A stretch of 64,000 bases of DNA from NCBI RefSeq assembly GCF_009727055.1, contig NC_052355.1, positions 6,744,902-6,808,901 of the forward strand. The letters are read 5' to 3'. Of the stretch, positions 45,998 through 57,276 are shown one piece after another; the first letter of the stretch is position 1; every line of letters starts with the position of its first letter. The translations under genes and the position numbers were made by a program. This stretch comes from Benincasa hispida (taxonomy: Eukaryota; Streptophyta; Magnoliopsida; Cucurbitales; Cucurbitaceae). The notes under the pieces were generated by a model. That model ran no database searches. It saw only the letters and a list, made by a program, of their open reading frames with translations, and was not told the origin of the DNA.

Positions 45998-46617
45998 GGG
46001 AGTTGGGATTTCATTTTCAAATTACATAAAAATCATAAATTTCGTAGAGAAAGTAGAGGGCAGTGAGGGTTCAGAGGAATGTGTCAATTTTGGACGAGGA
46101 GATCTTCCAATCTACTCGTGCGTTTGGAGTGATTTCAAAGCCATCTAAAAGCTCTGGAAGTCTAGTTTTCAGAGTAGGGCTGCAAGAGGAAAAAGCTCAA
46201 AGGAACTGAGCTGGAGGTTGAGAAGAAGGCAGAAGGGTCAGACTGTCGGATCAGTCTGGGCCAGCTTGAAGATTTTGAGATTCCGGCCAAACCACGAGGA
46301 ATTTGGAGCTGAAAGTTTAGGGTAAGATTCTAAGATATTTTAGAATAAGTTTGTAGAAGGAAGTTTCCAAATAAGGTTCAGAACTATGAGTAAGTTGTAA
46401 TTTGAATCTGGATTCTAGGGGTGAAAAAGGGACCCAAGGAGCTACTAGAGTGAAAAGTTCCTAAGCGTTCGAGGTGAGTAGCTAAAATGTTTTCGAACTA
46501 AAATGTTTTTAAGCTGTTTTGATTATAAATGTTTTAAAGAAAGCATGTTTGCGAAAATAATTCCCATGCCTACTAGTTTTCTCTAGTTGTTTCTCTAATG
46601 ATTACAAACATCCTGAT

Positions 46618-48243
46618 CGGATCGCTCCATAGGTTTGGCTGAAGCCCAGAACGTCATTTCTAATGATGGGGTCGAGGATCTATTGTCTTTTAAGAAAGAA
46701 ACGGATGATGTTGACAAAGATGAATGGATTAAAGCCATGAACCAGGAGATGGAGTCTATGTACTTCAATAATGTTTGGGAGCTTGTGGATCCGCTTGATG
46801 GGGTAAGACCTATAGGGTGTAAATGGATCTATAAGCGAAAGAGAGGTGTAGATGGAAAGATGCAAACCTTTAAGGCTAGTCTCGTGGCAAAGGGTTATAC
46901 CCAGGTTGAAGGAGTTGATTATGAGGAAACTTTAGCAACTGTTATCATGCTCAAGTCTATTGGGATACTCCTGTTCATAGCTACATTTTATGATTGTGAG
47001 ATATGGCAAATGGACGTCAAGACTGCCTTTCTTAATGGTAATCTTGAGAAGACCACCTACATAGCTCAACCAGAGGGGTTCATAGATTCAGATCAAGAGC
47101 AAAAAGTTTGCAAGCTTAATAGGTCCATTTATGGGCTGAAACAAGCATCTCGATCGTGGAACATTAGATTTGACACTGCGATCAAATCATTTGTCTTTGA
47201 TCAGGACGTTGATGAGCCTTGTGTCTACAAGAAGATCATAAAAAACTCAATAGCTTTCCTGGTACTGTATGTGGATGATATCCTACTCATTGGGAATGAT
47301 GTAAGGTATCTGACTGACATTAAAAGTTGCTAGCTGCTCAGTTCCAAATGAAATATTTGGGTGAGGGATAGTATGTTATAAGATCCAGATCATTCGGGAT
47401 CGTAAGAACAAGAGGTTACCCTTGTCTCAGGCATCGTATATCGATCAAATGTTGATCGGGTACAGAATGAAGGATTCAAAGAGGGGTTTGTTACCCTTCA
47501 GGCATGGAATCATTTTGTCTAAGGATCAATGTCCTAAGATACCTCAAAGAATATGAAACGGATTCCCTATGCTTCAGCTGTTGAAAGCATAATGTATGCA
47601 GTGTTATGTACAAGACCCGACATTTACTATGAAGTAGGGATTGTCAGTCGTTATCAGTCAAATCTAGGATTTGATCACTTGGCGATGGTTAAGACGATCC
47701 TCAAGTATCTTCGAAGAATGAGAGACTACATGCTCGTATATGGAGATAAGGTTCTGATCCTTACAGGATACACAAACTCTGACTTTCAGACCAATAGACA
47801 TTCTTGTAAATCGACATAGGGATCAGTGTTCACTCTGAATCGAAGGGCTATAGTGCGGCGAAGCATCACAAGGATGCATCACAGACTCCACTATGGAAGC
47901 CGAATACATAACCGCTTGTGAAGTAGCTAATGAGGCTGTTTGGCTGAGGAAATTCCTTACAGATCGTGAAGTTGTTCCAAATATAGATTTGCCAATCACT
48001 CATTATTATGATAACAATGAGGCTGTGGCAAATTCGAATGAGCCTCGAAGTCATCGTCGAGGCAAGCATATAGAACAGAAATGCCACTTGATTAGGGAGA
48101 TTATGCATCGCGGTGATGTAATAGTCACGAAGGTTGCGTCGGAGCACAACGTTGCTAATCCATTTACAAAGACTCTCACAGCTAAAGTGTTCAAGGGACA
48201 CCTGGAGAGTCTAGGTCTGCACGACATGCGACATCTTGTCTAG
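46618..48243 (+). pseudogene. Family A copia RT and RNase H remnant
   Basis: RT reads openly from 46635 to 47333: [82 protein letters not shown], and the catalytic LYVDDILLIGND. A one-base loss near 47326 shifts the frame. RNase H follows in pieces: IPYASAVESIMYAVLCTRPD (47559), FQTNRHSCKST (47790), then 47893-48243 with MEAEYITACEVANEAVWL, GKHIEQKCHLI and ANPFTKTLT (ADPFTK in the 63.8-kb copy, so the Asp is lost here). Of the three family A copies this has the best RT. Gag, protease and integrase are deleted upstream. Confidence 0.9.
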
Positions 48244-50400
48244 GGCAAGTGGGAGAAGATACTAGGGTATGCCCTAGTTTATTATATATTGTACATGTCT
48301 TTATCTTGTATTGTACAATAGTTTAAAATGTGATGATATTTATATAACTTATTATACTTACTCACTAAATATTAGTTGATAAAAAACTATAATCAATTTA
48401 TTTATTGACATATTTTATATTAACTTTTTTTATAATTATTATTTTGTATATTATATAATTTATAATACATTATATAATACCTATTTACTTTTCATAAAAT
48501 TAATTGAATTTATAACATGATATATTGTAGTTCTAAATGTTTTTATCTTTATTTGATATAATTATACATACTAAAGTTTAAAATTCAAAATCTAGATATA
48601 ATAAAAATATAAAAATATTATTTTTCAGAATTTGCATAGTTTGGAAAACATAATTCGAAAACACTTTTCATAAAGAGAATCTAGGTTGTCTGCAAAACAT
48701 ATATTTGTTGAATTTAGTGTATCTGAAAACATAAAAGAAAATTTGAATTTTCAGGTTCACAATTCGGATTCTGTTTTATGTTTTCATGTTTACTAAGTTG
48801 AGCAAATATGTGTTTGGGAGACAACCTGAATTCTATTTCTAAAAACTGTTTTCAGATTCTGCGATCCAAAGAGTATAAATTTTCAAAACAACATTTTTAT
48901 GTTTTCATACTATCAACCTCGTGGTTTGAGGTACGATTCCCCCACCCCACACTTTAATTACAATATCTTTCTAAAAAAAAATTAAAATGCAAAATTATAT
49001 TAAATAAATATAAAAATATTTAGAAATATAGTATGCCATGTTATGAACTCAATTCATTTTTTTAAAATATTAAAACATGTATTATGTAATTATTATAAAT
49101 TAGAATAAATTCAAAAGTTGATTACTATAGTTTGGATAAAGTTAAAAATAGTTCATATGGCTTTAAAATTTAGAATTTAGTTCCTATGATTTTATATAAC
49201 TTCATATATAGTCCCTATGGTTTGTTAAATCTTCTTAAATAGTCCCTATCATAGGAACAATTTATGAATCTCTTCTCAAACTATATGAGTAAATTCTAAT
49301 TATAAACCATAAAAACGCTATGGACAAAAGTTTCCATTTATCCTAGACATTACTTAATATTACAAAATAATAATTATACAATCTTTTAACATAAAACCAT
49401 ATTCTTAAATAAATATTATTAGTTTATTGTCAACTAATATTTAATGGGTACCTAGAACTAGTTTACAATATTTAAATTATAATTCAATTTCTTAATTCTA
49501 CTACCAAACACATATTTGAAAACATGAAATACAACTCTGTTTTCATTTAATCACTTCTTAATTCATAATTTCATTTATGTTTTCAGATTCTCTACCATGC
49601 AAGTCCTAAGATTTTCAAGTATCTTTTCTAATTATTAATATCATAATTTATACATCAAAATATATATTTAAAAATGATTTATGTAAAAGAACTAATAGCT
49701 TTGATACTAATTGTAGGAGTGAAGAACTCAAACAATAAGCATCAATTAGAAATTATTTATGAAAATATTTTTTTACTGCAAACAAGAGCAACTAGCTTTG
49801 ATACTAATTATAGGTTCAGTATGACAATTCTAATGGTGGATGAATATGGTTTATTCATACTAATTAAAAAAAAAAATGTCTAATGTGACTCTCATTAAGC
49901 AAAATTAACAAACATTTGGGAAACAAGTAATTTAGACAACATTTTCATAATCTGCATTCACTTGAGAATGACCAATAAAGTGACATAAACAAAGTAAAGT
50001 AACCAATTTAATTTTCATAATAATATTGATAATATGAATATGCAAAGAAAAATTTAACCAACATAAATAGACAAATATAAATAATTAATTTCAAGATCAA
50101 ATTATAGAAAATAATTTCATGCAAAATAAAATATAATAATAAGTTAATTCCAAGACTATTTATGAGAGAGATCGATAGAAAAAATGACACAAAAAGATCT
50201 TTAGTAGTTCAACACTACTGGTCTAATCCATTTCTCAATCTCCTCTTAGGTATGATAATAACTTGACTATTTTCATTGCTTAGAGCTGAATAGTTTCAAT
50301 GTTCTGTTTTCGGATGCAAGAAAAAACTCAATCCCTTCTACATTGAAAAATCAAATTGTTACAACAATCTTTACAATAAATTTCGAGTTGACGAACCATC
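48244..50400. other. AT-rich unassigned region with decayed copia PBS-like sites
   Basis: 48244-48320 is the post-pol segment of family A (GGGCAAGTGGGAGA, TATGCCCTAGTTTATTATAT; also at 63930). The 3' LTR is missing. Beyond, mostly AT-rich DNA. Two sites, GCTTTGATACTA at 49698-49709 and 49795-49806, resemble the complement of the copia PBS (GCTCTGATACCA), and 50170-50350 resembles a copia LTR end, suggesting an old minus-strand copia. No gene seen. Confidence 0.45.
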
Positions 50401-52304
50401 GTTAGAGAATTCTCGTGCCTTGAAAGTTATATTTAATGTGTTGGTTGCAACATATTCAGAGTGATTAATATGTGTGCCTCTGCTATGGAGGCATGGGATA
50501 GTTTATCCGTTGCTCATGAAAGAACTTAGAAGTTAAAATGTCATGACTGTAGTTGTTGACTTTAAAGTTTTAGGATGTTAAAATGTACGATAATACAAGA
50601 ATGAAAACGAACCTGAGAGACCCTATCTATTTCTAGAGTTCGCAGAGTTTCGAATCCTATTATACAGCCCTCCGATTGGTAAGGTCGCTCCAAGGCAGAC
50701 ATTCGGCGCATTATAGGAATCTCACGGTGCGACCTAATGGAAGAGACCGTAGGATGTGTTGACACAGTTTCTTCTCCCACTTACTATGAACAACTTCCCC
50801 TATTCACCTTGGTATTGACTCATGCAAACACTCTCCAAATAGAGTCCGCTCCCAGGGCGTCCCAAAGCCAAGCATGAATCTCACGGTGAGCTAAAAGTAC
50901 GTTACTTCTCTCCAGCTGAAGTGTTCTAGACGGTTGAGGTATAAAATACTTAGTAACACATTTTGGCTAACTAAACATATCCTAAGTCTAGGTGATTCAT
51001 CCGAGTATAACTTTTATACTGAATTTTTAACCTACAATGTCTAGGTGATAAACAAATTTTATTACCTCACACCGCTCACGCATGCTCATAAAACCGGTTT
51101 AACCTAACTCAGACGCCGGCTCGATCTCCAGGTGTTCCATGAACCGTCAACTTAAAAACCTTCAACTTTTGTCATCTTATCTGACTTTTTACCAAGATCT
51201 TGTCGGGTGAGTTTTCTTGTAAATTTGGTTTTACAAGATATCGACCTATTTTCTATGAAAATTAGGATTGTTCGATGGTTAACTCTAAATGAGCATGCAT
51301 CTTAACTTTGTTATAGATTTTAGAAGTCTAGGTTATTTTATAACAATTATAACCCTAGAGCATTCATCTATAACATGCTTCCTTCAATCAAATATGCTTT
51401 AATATAACACTTATATTAAAACTAAGCATGCATAGTATATATATTTTATAACACTTATAAGATATAACAAATGCATGTCACATGTTTTTCCTATAGTGGG
51501 GTTTTAAAACTATATGGCATACTATATGCACACATAATCAAAGAACATTATACATCACATGCATAATAGGTAAAAAAAACCTAAAGTGGACTAATTTTTG
51601 CATTAAATACAAAAAAATAACTAATTTATTACAAAAATCAGCAACCAGCTTCCCTGAACCGGCTTCAAACACTTTGAACCATCAGGAACCGCTCAGAAAT
51701 CACTCGAACCAGCCCGAAAACACCAGAAACCAAACTGAACCGGTCAAACCGGCTCAACCAGGTCAAACGAACCAGTCTAGATCATCTAGACTGGCTACTC
51801 AACTGCCGCTGGCACGGTCAATGGAGGTGTGGGCGTGCGGGTCGCGGAGCGGGTCTCGGGCAGGCGGGCGAACGGGCATGCGAGGCTGCACGAAGCGGAG
51901 GGGGCGAACGGATCGGATCCGGGCGGGGAAGGCATGCAAAGCCAGGCACGCGTGCGAGCTTCCCGAACTGGGTCGGATCCGGACTGGAGAGTCAGGTCTG
52001 AAAGCTTCTCTCGGGTCTGGAGGCTGAATTCAGGTCTGAGATGCAATTTTTCTCCAATTTGCTGCTATTCTCTCTCCCTGAATAAAGAATTTACAGCCTA
52101 AATTTAACTCTAATGACTCCAACAAATTTACAGACCTGTTTTCACACATTAATCATAAACAAGTAAGCAATTACAAACAATAAGAAATTTAAAGAGAAAA
52201 AACGCCAAAATCATAATAAATCCACTTTAGTCCCCCATTTCATTCAACACTTAAATAGATAGGAAAAAAACACCCACCAAAAGCAATTGGGAGTAATTCT
52301 AGCA
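50401..52304 (-). other. Family A untranslated leader, minus
   Basis: On the minus strand from the PBS: a variable GC-rich stretch (52045-51780), the GCATGCAT/ATAAGTG block (51560-51300) shared with 44640-44800 and 58930-59060, and the duplicated block with CGTGAGATTCATGCTTGGC (near 50894) shared with 59826. It fades at about 50400 before gag; gag and pol are missing. Confidence 0.75.
51772..51794. repeat. 23-nt palindrome in the family A leader
   Basis: 11-bp perfect stems (CCAGTCTAGAT and its complement) around a single C, at the border of the GC-rich block. Confidence 0.85.
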
Positions 52305-52317
52305 TGCTCTGATACCA
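52305..52317 (-). promoter_or_regulatory. Primer binding site of minus-strand family A
   Basis: Plus TGCTCTGATACCA, i.e. TGGTATCAGAGCA on the minus strand, two bases after the LTR end at 52320. Confidence 0.92.
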
Positions 52318-52319
52318 TA

Positions 52320-54314
52320 TGATAGAACACGAGACATACGCAGTAGAATTGGGACCTAATTACACTCTAATTGCTCTTAAATTAAAGGAAATAAGCATGC
52401 ATCATGAAGGGAAAAACAATGAATTAAAAGTGTAGGATACTACCTTTGAAGCTTCCGAAAACCGCTTTTCCTCGTTGAATCTCGACTCGAACTCTTTCGG
52501 ACCACCACTAGAGTTGACCTAATATCCTCTGGACTCAGAACCGATTTGTGGGACCTGGTGGATAAAGAAAACCGAGAGAGAGAAAATAGATGGAAAATAA
52601 GATGGAATTTGGGTAGGTTTGAGTTTTTCTCTTTCTTTCAAAGTTGTGATTTTTCCAGCCCAAATATGAAAACCAATTTCCAAATTTTCAAAAAAAAACT
52701 CTTTTCATTCCAAATGAAAGCCCAATTCATAGAAAAATCCATACAACAATTGCATGAACTAAATGCATAAAAAATCCAACACCTATATTCAACTATCTTA
52801 GTGGGCTTAATGTCTCCACTATAATCCAACACCTAGTCCACTATTTTGTTTGTGAAATTATCCAACAAAAGTTTGGATTTTCCCACTAACTATAGTCAAA
52901 GGGCAAAATAGTCATTGGGTCAAAGTTAAACTTTGACCAAAAAGTCAACATTTTGACTTTTTATGATTTTTTCCGTGTTGACTAATTTTGACCTCCCGAG
53001 CATGAATCCGCATTTATTTTCTCGAAATTCAAATCACATTTGAATATAAGGTCGGTCAAAGTTTTGACTTTTCAAAGTCAAAAGTCAACTCTTTGACTTT
53101 TTACAACTTTGACCATTTCCATCATTTTCGAGCTTCCGAATATGAACGTATTCATATTCTTGATATTTAAATCACATTTAAATATTAAAGCTATATCTCT
53201 AAGCTAAAAAAAACCCGACCACTATATCACATATACTTGTCGGTTTCTCTCTCTACCTAATTCGAACAATTCAAATTATTCTATCATACTATTCTAAGTT
53301 TATTCCATATGAGCTAGTAAGGGAACCTAATGGACTTATAGATCATGGGCTCCAAAGATCCAAGATTAGCTAGCTAAACTCTTTAGACAGAGCTAATCAA
53401 CATTCGTTAACTAATGGGTCATTCCACTAAAGTCTCGTAGTTGCACTCCCTCACTATAGATATATTTGTGTCCATTTGATATAACCATGATGAGTAAGTT
53501 AATCCTTCACAGGTTGTTTGTAATCTCGGTTGGGTCATAAAAACCATTTTACCCCCAAGACTACATCTTGTTCCTTAAGTTCCATTGATCCTCTAATGAA
53601 CAATTAGTTTAAGGTCCAACCTATAAACCGAATCCCTCTCGGGCCAAGGAAAGGGTGGGGCCCCTTGTTCAAGACCTGGATTCAGCACTAAATGGAACAA
53701 CCTATCTACTGTCCCTATAACTGGTAGAAGTGAATTCCGTCTTGCACCCTATGTTTCCAGCTATCCACCTAATCTTACCCCTGAAATAGGAGGCTTATTG
53801 GGCCAGCGATATTGAGCTGCCCTCACCTATGCAGATCTAAGGATAATTTTGAGTGAACAGGAGTTCATAGTTAGCTCAGGATTAAGATTAAGTTACCTAG
53901 GTCATCAATTAACGAAATCAGTTTTATACATAAAACGGTATTTAGAATGTAAAAAGTGATTATTTCATGGTTCAGTCTTATGTAAACTCTTTACATAGGA
54001 TACCTCCACTCACATATCTCTATATGAACGATTCAGGATCACATCGTTTGTACTATCTATAAAGTGAGTCGCATCCATAGTGTCCCCAGAATAAGGCGCC
54101 CAACCTTATTTATATACTATAGATCATTTTGGCTATATATTTTAACTTGATCCACATTTATGTCACTACATAAAGTTCAAATTACATTAAATAGCCTCAG
54201 AACCTTAGTTTATTGGATTTAAGATTACAATTTCAATAACAATTTTATCGAAAAACAAAACATAATATATTTATTAATTTACAAACTACGAGTTTTAGAA
54301 CATAAAATTCAACA
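52320..54314 (-). mobile_element. Family A 5' LTR, minus, complete
   Basis: Sense start TGTTGAATTTTATGTTC at 54314 (diverged from TGTTGGGGTTGATGCCC but colinear: CTCGTAGTTTGTAAA follows), sense end GTGTTCTATCA at 52320; 1995 bp, followed by a PBS. It contains a TTGAC-rich block (52895-53113), the donor-like CTTCAAAGGTAG (rc of 52440-52451) and the conserved U3 block around 53640-53900. The right flank (CGACT) lies in a gypsy gag gene; the left partner of the target duplication is lost. Confidence 0.88.
52895..53113. promoter_or_regulatory. TTGAC (W-box core) cluster in family A U3
   Basis: Thirteen TTGAC/GTCAA cores in 219 bp: six GTCAA (first at 52895) and seven TTGAC (last at 53109), several as TTTGACC or TTTGACT. 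TTGAC is the core bound by WRKY factors, which suggests defence-responsive transcription (inference). Other family A LTRs hold CGATCG arrays or AT-rich DNA at the comparable position. Confidence 0.65.
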
Positions 54315-55381
54315 CGACTAACTTTGTTCCCATTTTCTCTCTGTGATCAGGTTAAGAAATGGACGTATTCTCTCGAACCGGGAGCGATCACTTGTTGGGA
54401 ATAGGTCATGGAGAAGTTTATGAAGAAATACTTTCCACCTACTGAGAATGGCAGACGAAGGAAATTGATTACAAATTTTGAACAAGGCATGGACGAATCG
54501 CTCAACAATGCCTGGGCGAGGTTTAAGAGGTTTTTCAGGAATTGTCCACACAATGGGTTGCTAGACTGCCTCTAGATGGAAATTTTTTATCATGGTTTGA
54601 ATCCCACTTCACAGACCGTTGCCAATGCGGCAGCCCTTGGTGGTCTGCTTGATAAAACGTATGACGAGGCGAAGAATATCTTGGATCGCATTTCCAAGAA
54701 CCATGAGGATTGGAGAGAGTGTGACCAGAGATTGAGACTCAAGATAATGACGCAAGTAATGGTGCTATTGCTTCACTACAAAACCAGATGACCGCAATGA
54801 TGAACTTAATCCAGGGATTGGTTTCAGCAGCCCAACATCGCAAAATGGGCAAATCAATGCAATCAGTCAAAACACCGTAAGGTGTACGACTTACGGTGAT
54901 GAGCATGCAATGGAAGATTGCTTGCAAAATCCAAATCTATTTTATTTTGTAAAAAATAATCCCTTTTCGAATACCTACAACCCTAGGTGGAGAAACCACC
55001 CCAATTTTGCTTGGAAGAATCAACAATAGAATTTCCAACCTGTGGCGCAGAAAGAACGGCCACCAGGATTCTTCCCATGCAGCAACGGTCAGACAAACAA
55101 TCAAGCAAGTAGCTCACAACCACCACAATCCTCTTCTTTGGAAAGCCTATTGAAGCAATACATAGAGAAAATGAAACGGTGCTTCAAAGTCAGGCTACGT
55201 CCATCCACAATCTAGAACTACAGATGGGCCAGATTGCGAGTGAGCTGAAGAGTAGACTATAAGGGGCTCTGTTAAGTTCAACTGAACTTCCATGCAACCC
55301 GGGGGGATCAGATAAAAAGCAATGCCATGCTGTGACATTGCGAAGTGGGAAGACTGTGGAGGGAGAAAAGAAGAAGCTTAG
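54315..55381 (+). pseudogene. Ty3/gypsy gag (Athila/Tat type), N-terminal half
   Basis: Retrotransposon gag domain: KKWTYSLEPGAITCWE (54350), EKFMKKYFPP, LNNAWARFKRFFRNCPHNGL (54503), FYHGLNPTSQ (54583), then a degenerate zinc-knuckle region CVTYGDEHAMEDCLQNPNLF and YNPRWRNHPNFAWKN (54885-55020), and LPCNPGGSDKKQCHAVTL-type sequence (55290). Stops near 54404, 54573, 54791 and 54880 plus frameshifts make it a pseudogene. It is cut at 55381 by a solo LTR and resumes at 57277. The left end abuts the family A LTR at 54314. Confidence 0.87.
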
Positions 55382-57271
55382 TGTAACGGTTAATTTGATG
55401 GTTCTAAATAAGCATATGGACAGTGATGGATGATGGACCACATAAGCTGAAGCTGCCATAAACTTGATGACTTGAAAGATGGAAATGGAATGTGGATGTT
55501 GTGTTATGCTTATTCAGACTTTATGCAATACTACTTCTAGATGTATGCGTTATTAATGAAATGCTTGTAGTATGCTATACGTTGTCACAAGTTTCCTTAC
55601 GTTGAAACCAAGTATAATTCCAACGCAAGTTTCTCGGTGTGATCCGAGGTCGAACACAGGGATTGCTTAGTTAATGTGTTACGTTTGTGATATATGCGAC
55701 CGAGGGTTTTTCAATTAATAAAAGTGTATGTTTGTACAGGAAATTAGATTGCAGTAAAGTAAAGTTGCGATAATAAAATAAAATGGGATAAAAGTAAACC
55801 TAAGCTATTATGATACAAGATACAGGATACTGATACATGAGACTGAGTTTGAGACTGACTGTGAAAATTATACAAAGGGTCGTGTTATGCAGTGGCAAGT
55901 CTTTATGTATGAAACAGAAATAGAAAAGATAACTAGTATAAACATCGCACGTTATTAATTGTGTTAAAGACATAACTACGGTCCCGCTTTTCCTTGACAT
56001 ACACCTCGTGATCGGTCGTGTTCCTACATCTCTGTGGTGAAACAGGGATGAACGTAATGAACGCAAGGTTGCTTCCATCTCTAGAAGTATTTCTCGCTTT
56101 AGTTAACGCATTCTTCCAACCTTCTCTCGACAGGAGGAATGGCACCTTCACTTCTGTTCTCACAAGTGAAGATGTCGTCTAGCATGCTTTAGCTAAACAT
56201 ATTTATTTCCTTAACTCAAATTAATTTACTTGTTAGATTCATTCTAATTACCAATGGATTAAGAAAACATCATGGAGAAAGCGGCTCATGGAGGAACGAA
56301 AATAAACAGAAAGATGGAGATGAAAATGATCATGACATTCAATACTAACATTTAGCGTCTGATACATGGTGTGAATGATAGATATTAAGAAGATGAATAC
56401 AATTGATGAAAGAGATAGAAACAGATATAGAAGAGTGCCAACGTCTTGACACAAATCTGGATGGTGGATTTGCTTGCCGGCGAATGGAATGAATGTAGAG
56501 AAGAGCTTCCCTCTCAGGCTTGCTCGTTCGGTAGAAGTGACCTTGGTACAGAGCTTCAATGGTAGGGATTGAAAGGATTTACCCTGAGACTCACCACTCG
56601 GCCTTTTCTCTTAAATCTTCCTCAATCTTCTCCGATCAAGCTCTTTAGACCAGTCTCTCTCTCAATATAAAAATATCAAAATATGCCCATATCAAGTATA
56701 TTTTCCAATAGAATTTCAGAGGCTATTTATAGGCTCAGCTTTGACTCTCTGCAGTGTGGACCCCACTTTATTGTTATGGAAATTTCGGAAATGGTGGAGT
56801 GAATATTCCTTCTGTTACACGATCAATCCTGTCAGAAATGCATAATGGTTAGCTGTACACGTGTCTGGATCCTCCCCATTTGCGTTGCTCTTTTGCATCT
56901 TCGATCATTTGCCCGCATGCGGTGTTGTTTTTGGTTACCGCATGCGGTTGAATTTAAGCTCTAGATCGATTATCACATGCGCCGTCATTGCGTTGATCAT
57001 CTATTCATTCCTGGATGATGGGCGCAATGTGACGTAGATGTGTTGTTCTTTTTATCTTGAGTCATGAACGCATGCGGTGACTTGATTTCCTGCAAAACAG
57101 ACTTGAAATATTCCTTTCTACCATCGCAATGGTGTCAATGGGTGTATTGACGACAATTTATACTTCTCGCATTTCTTAGCCAATTTTCATACAATTGATG
57201 CAACTTTTCTCTCTTTGGCTGCAATATCTAAATAAAGCAGTATAAATAACTTATATTTCTACAAGTTCTCA
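55382..57271 (-). mobile_element. Family C-related solo LTR, minus, inside gypsy gag
   Basis: Plus edges TGTAACGG (55382) and AAGTTCTCA (57271), 1890 bp, with perfect CTTAG duplications (55377-55381 and 57272-57276). Host gag reads coherently across the site. The sense start TGAGAACTTGTAG carries a short imperfect hairpin (AACTTGTA against TATAAGTT), and GTCGAACACAGGGA is at 55649-55662; minus TATA box at 56724-56731. No internal sequence, so a solo LTR of a family related to, but distinct from, that at 36971. Confidence 0.9.
56724..56731 (-). promoter_or_regulatory. TATA box of the solo LTR
   Basis: Plus TATTTATA, sense TATAAATA in GCCTATAAATAGCC. Confidence 0.6.
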
Positions 57272-57276
57272 CTTAG

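Larger units (their letters stand above)
45137..46600 (+). mobile_element. Family B LTR fragment, plus
   Basis: Starts TGTGAACCCCGAATCC (45137) within the family A leader, immediately after GGATGATGGTCAA, which is continuous in the sister leader at 59620. It aligns from the TATA box to about 46580 with 22567-23230, then stops at copia RT sequence (from about 46618). The 3' half and the expected GTCAA duplication are missing, so a deletion removed the LTR end together with copia leader, gag and integrase. Confidence 0.82.

Noticed and set aside
48915..48960. tRNA/SINE-like B box (GAGGTACGATTCC) followed by an A-rich run
   Set aside because: No A box or cloverleaf upstream at the proper distance; most likely chance in AT-rich DNA.
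51674..52101. Three overlapping frames of 83-117 codons
   Set aside because: GC-rich leader block with few stops by composition; not conserved in the sister leader.
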